Positions 5,007 to 5,026 of a stretch of DNA of 5,026 nucleotides are shown here, in pieces (the first letter of the stretch is position 1; every line of letters begins with the position of its first letter). The position numbers and the translations under genes are program-made. Source of the DNA: an uncultured Oscillospiraceae bacterium (lineage in GTDB: Bacteria > Bacillota > Clostridia > Oscillospirales > Oscillospiraceae); assembly GCA_900769835.1 (NCBI GenBank), contig CAAGIE010000111.1, forward strand, positions 1-5,026, given 5' to 3'. Under the pieces are notes generated by a model. The model was given only the letters and a program-made list of their open reading frames with translations, was not told the DNA's origin and made no database searches.

Positions 5007-5026
5007 GCCCCCGGCAGGGATCACAC

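Noticed and set aside
1..5026. CRISPR array, tRNA, rRNA, transposase or integrase genes
   Set aside because: No regularly spaced repeats, no cloverleaf or rRNA-like sequence, and no recombinase motifs were seen on either strand.

Overview
The window looks like chromosomal DNA of a Firmicute, probably a gut-type Clostridia (Oscillospirales-like) bacterium. The reasons are strong AGGAGG-type ribosome binding sites, sigma-A-like promoters, rho-independent terminators, an XRE regulator of a type common in clostridia, and a membrane/coiled-coil protein ending in a four-cysteine motif. This placement is an inference from style; no phylogenetic marker gene is present.

Layout. Bases 1-196 (minus) hold the N-terminal 65 codons of an XRE-type helix-turn-helix regulator that runs off the left edge. 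It is divergent from a tight three-gene operon on the plus strand (353-898, 901-1431, 1444-2574) encoding three proteins I cannot assign to a characterised family. The third is a membrane hairpin protein with a long charged helix and a C-terminal Cys4 tail. The 156-bp gap between regulator and operon is highly organised. Two interleaved divergent promoters, each with TTTACA and TAATAT boxes, are bracketed by two near-identical 16-bp operator-like sites in mirror orientation. The operon ends in a strong terminator (2618-2650).

Immediately after this terminator a new promoter (2652-2680) drives a monocistronic radical SAM/SPASM gene (2701-3525). It converges on a Gfo/Idh/MocA-family oxidoreductase gene on the minus strand (3562-4692), and the two share one bidirectional terminator (3527-3563). 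The oxidoreductase has its own promoter at 4724-4752. The last 270 bases carry no convincing gene but hold a perfect 12-bp-stem hairpin (4977-5006) that resembles an interspersed repeat.

How the parts work together. The XRE regulator and the three-gene operon look like one self-regulated module: regulator and operon would be repressed from the same two sites. The operon is visibly more AT-rich than the radical SAM and oxidoreductase genes, which fits an accessory cassette inserted beside ordinary metabolic genes. The radical SAM and oxidoreductase genes have separate promoters and no visible functional link to the cassette. The unexplained three-gene module is the best candidate for an undescribed system here; its function cannot be read from sequence alone.
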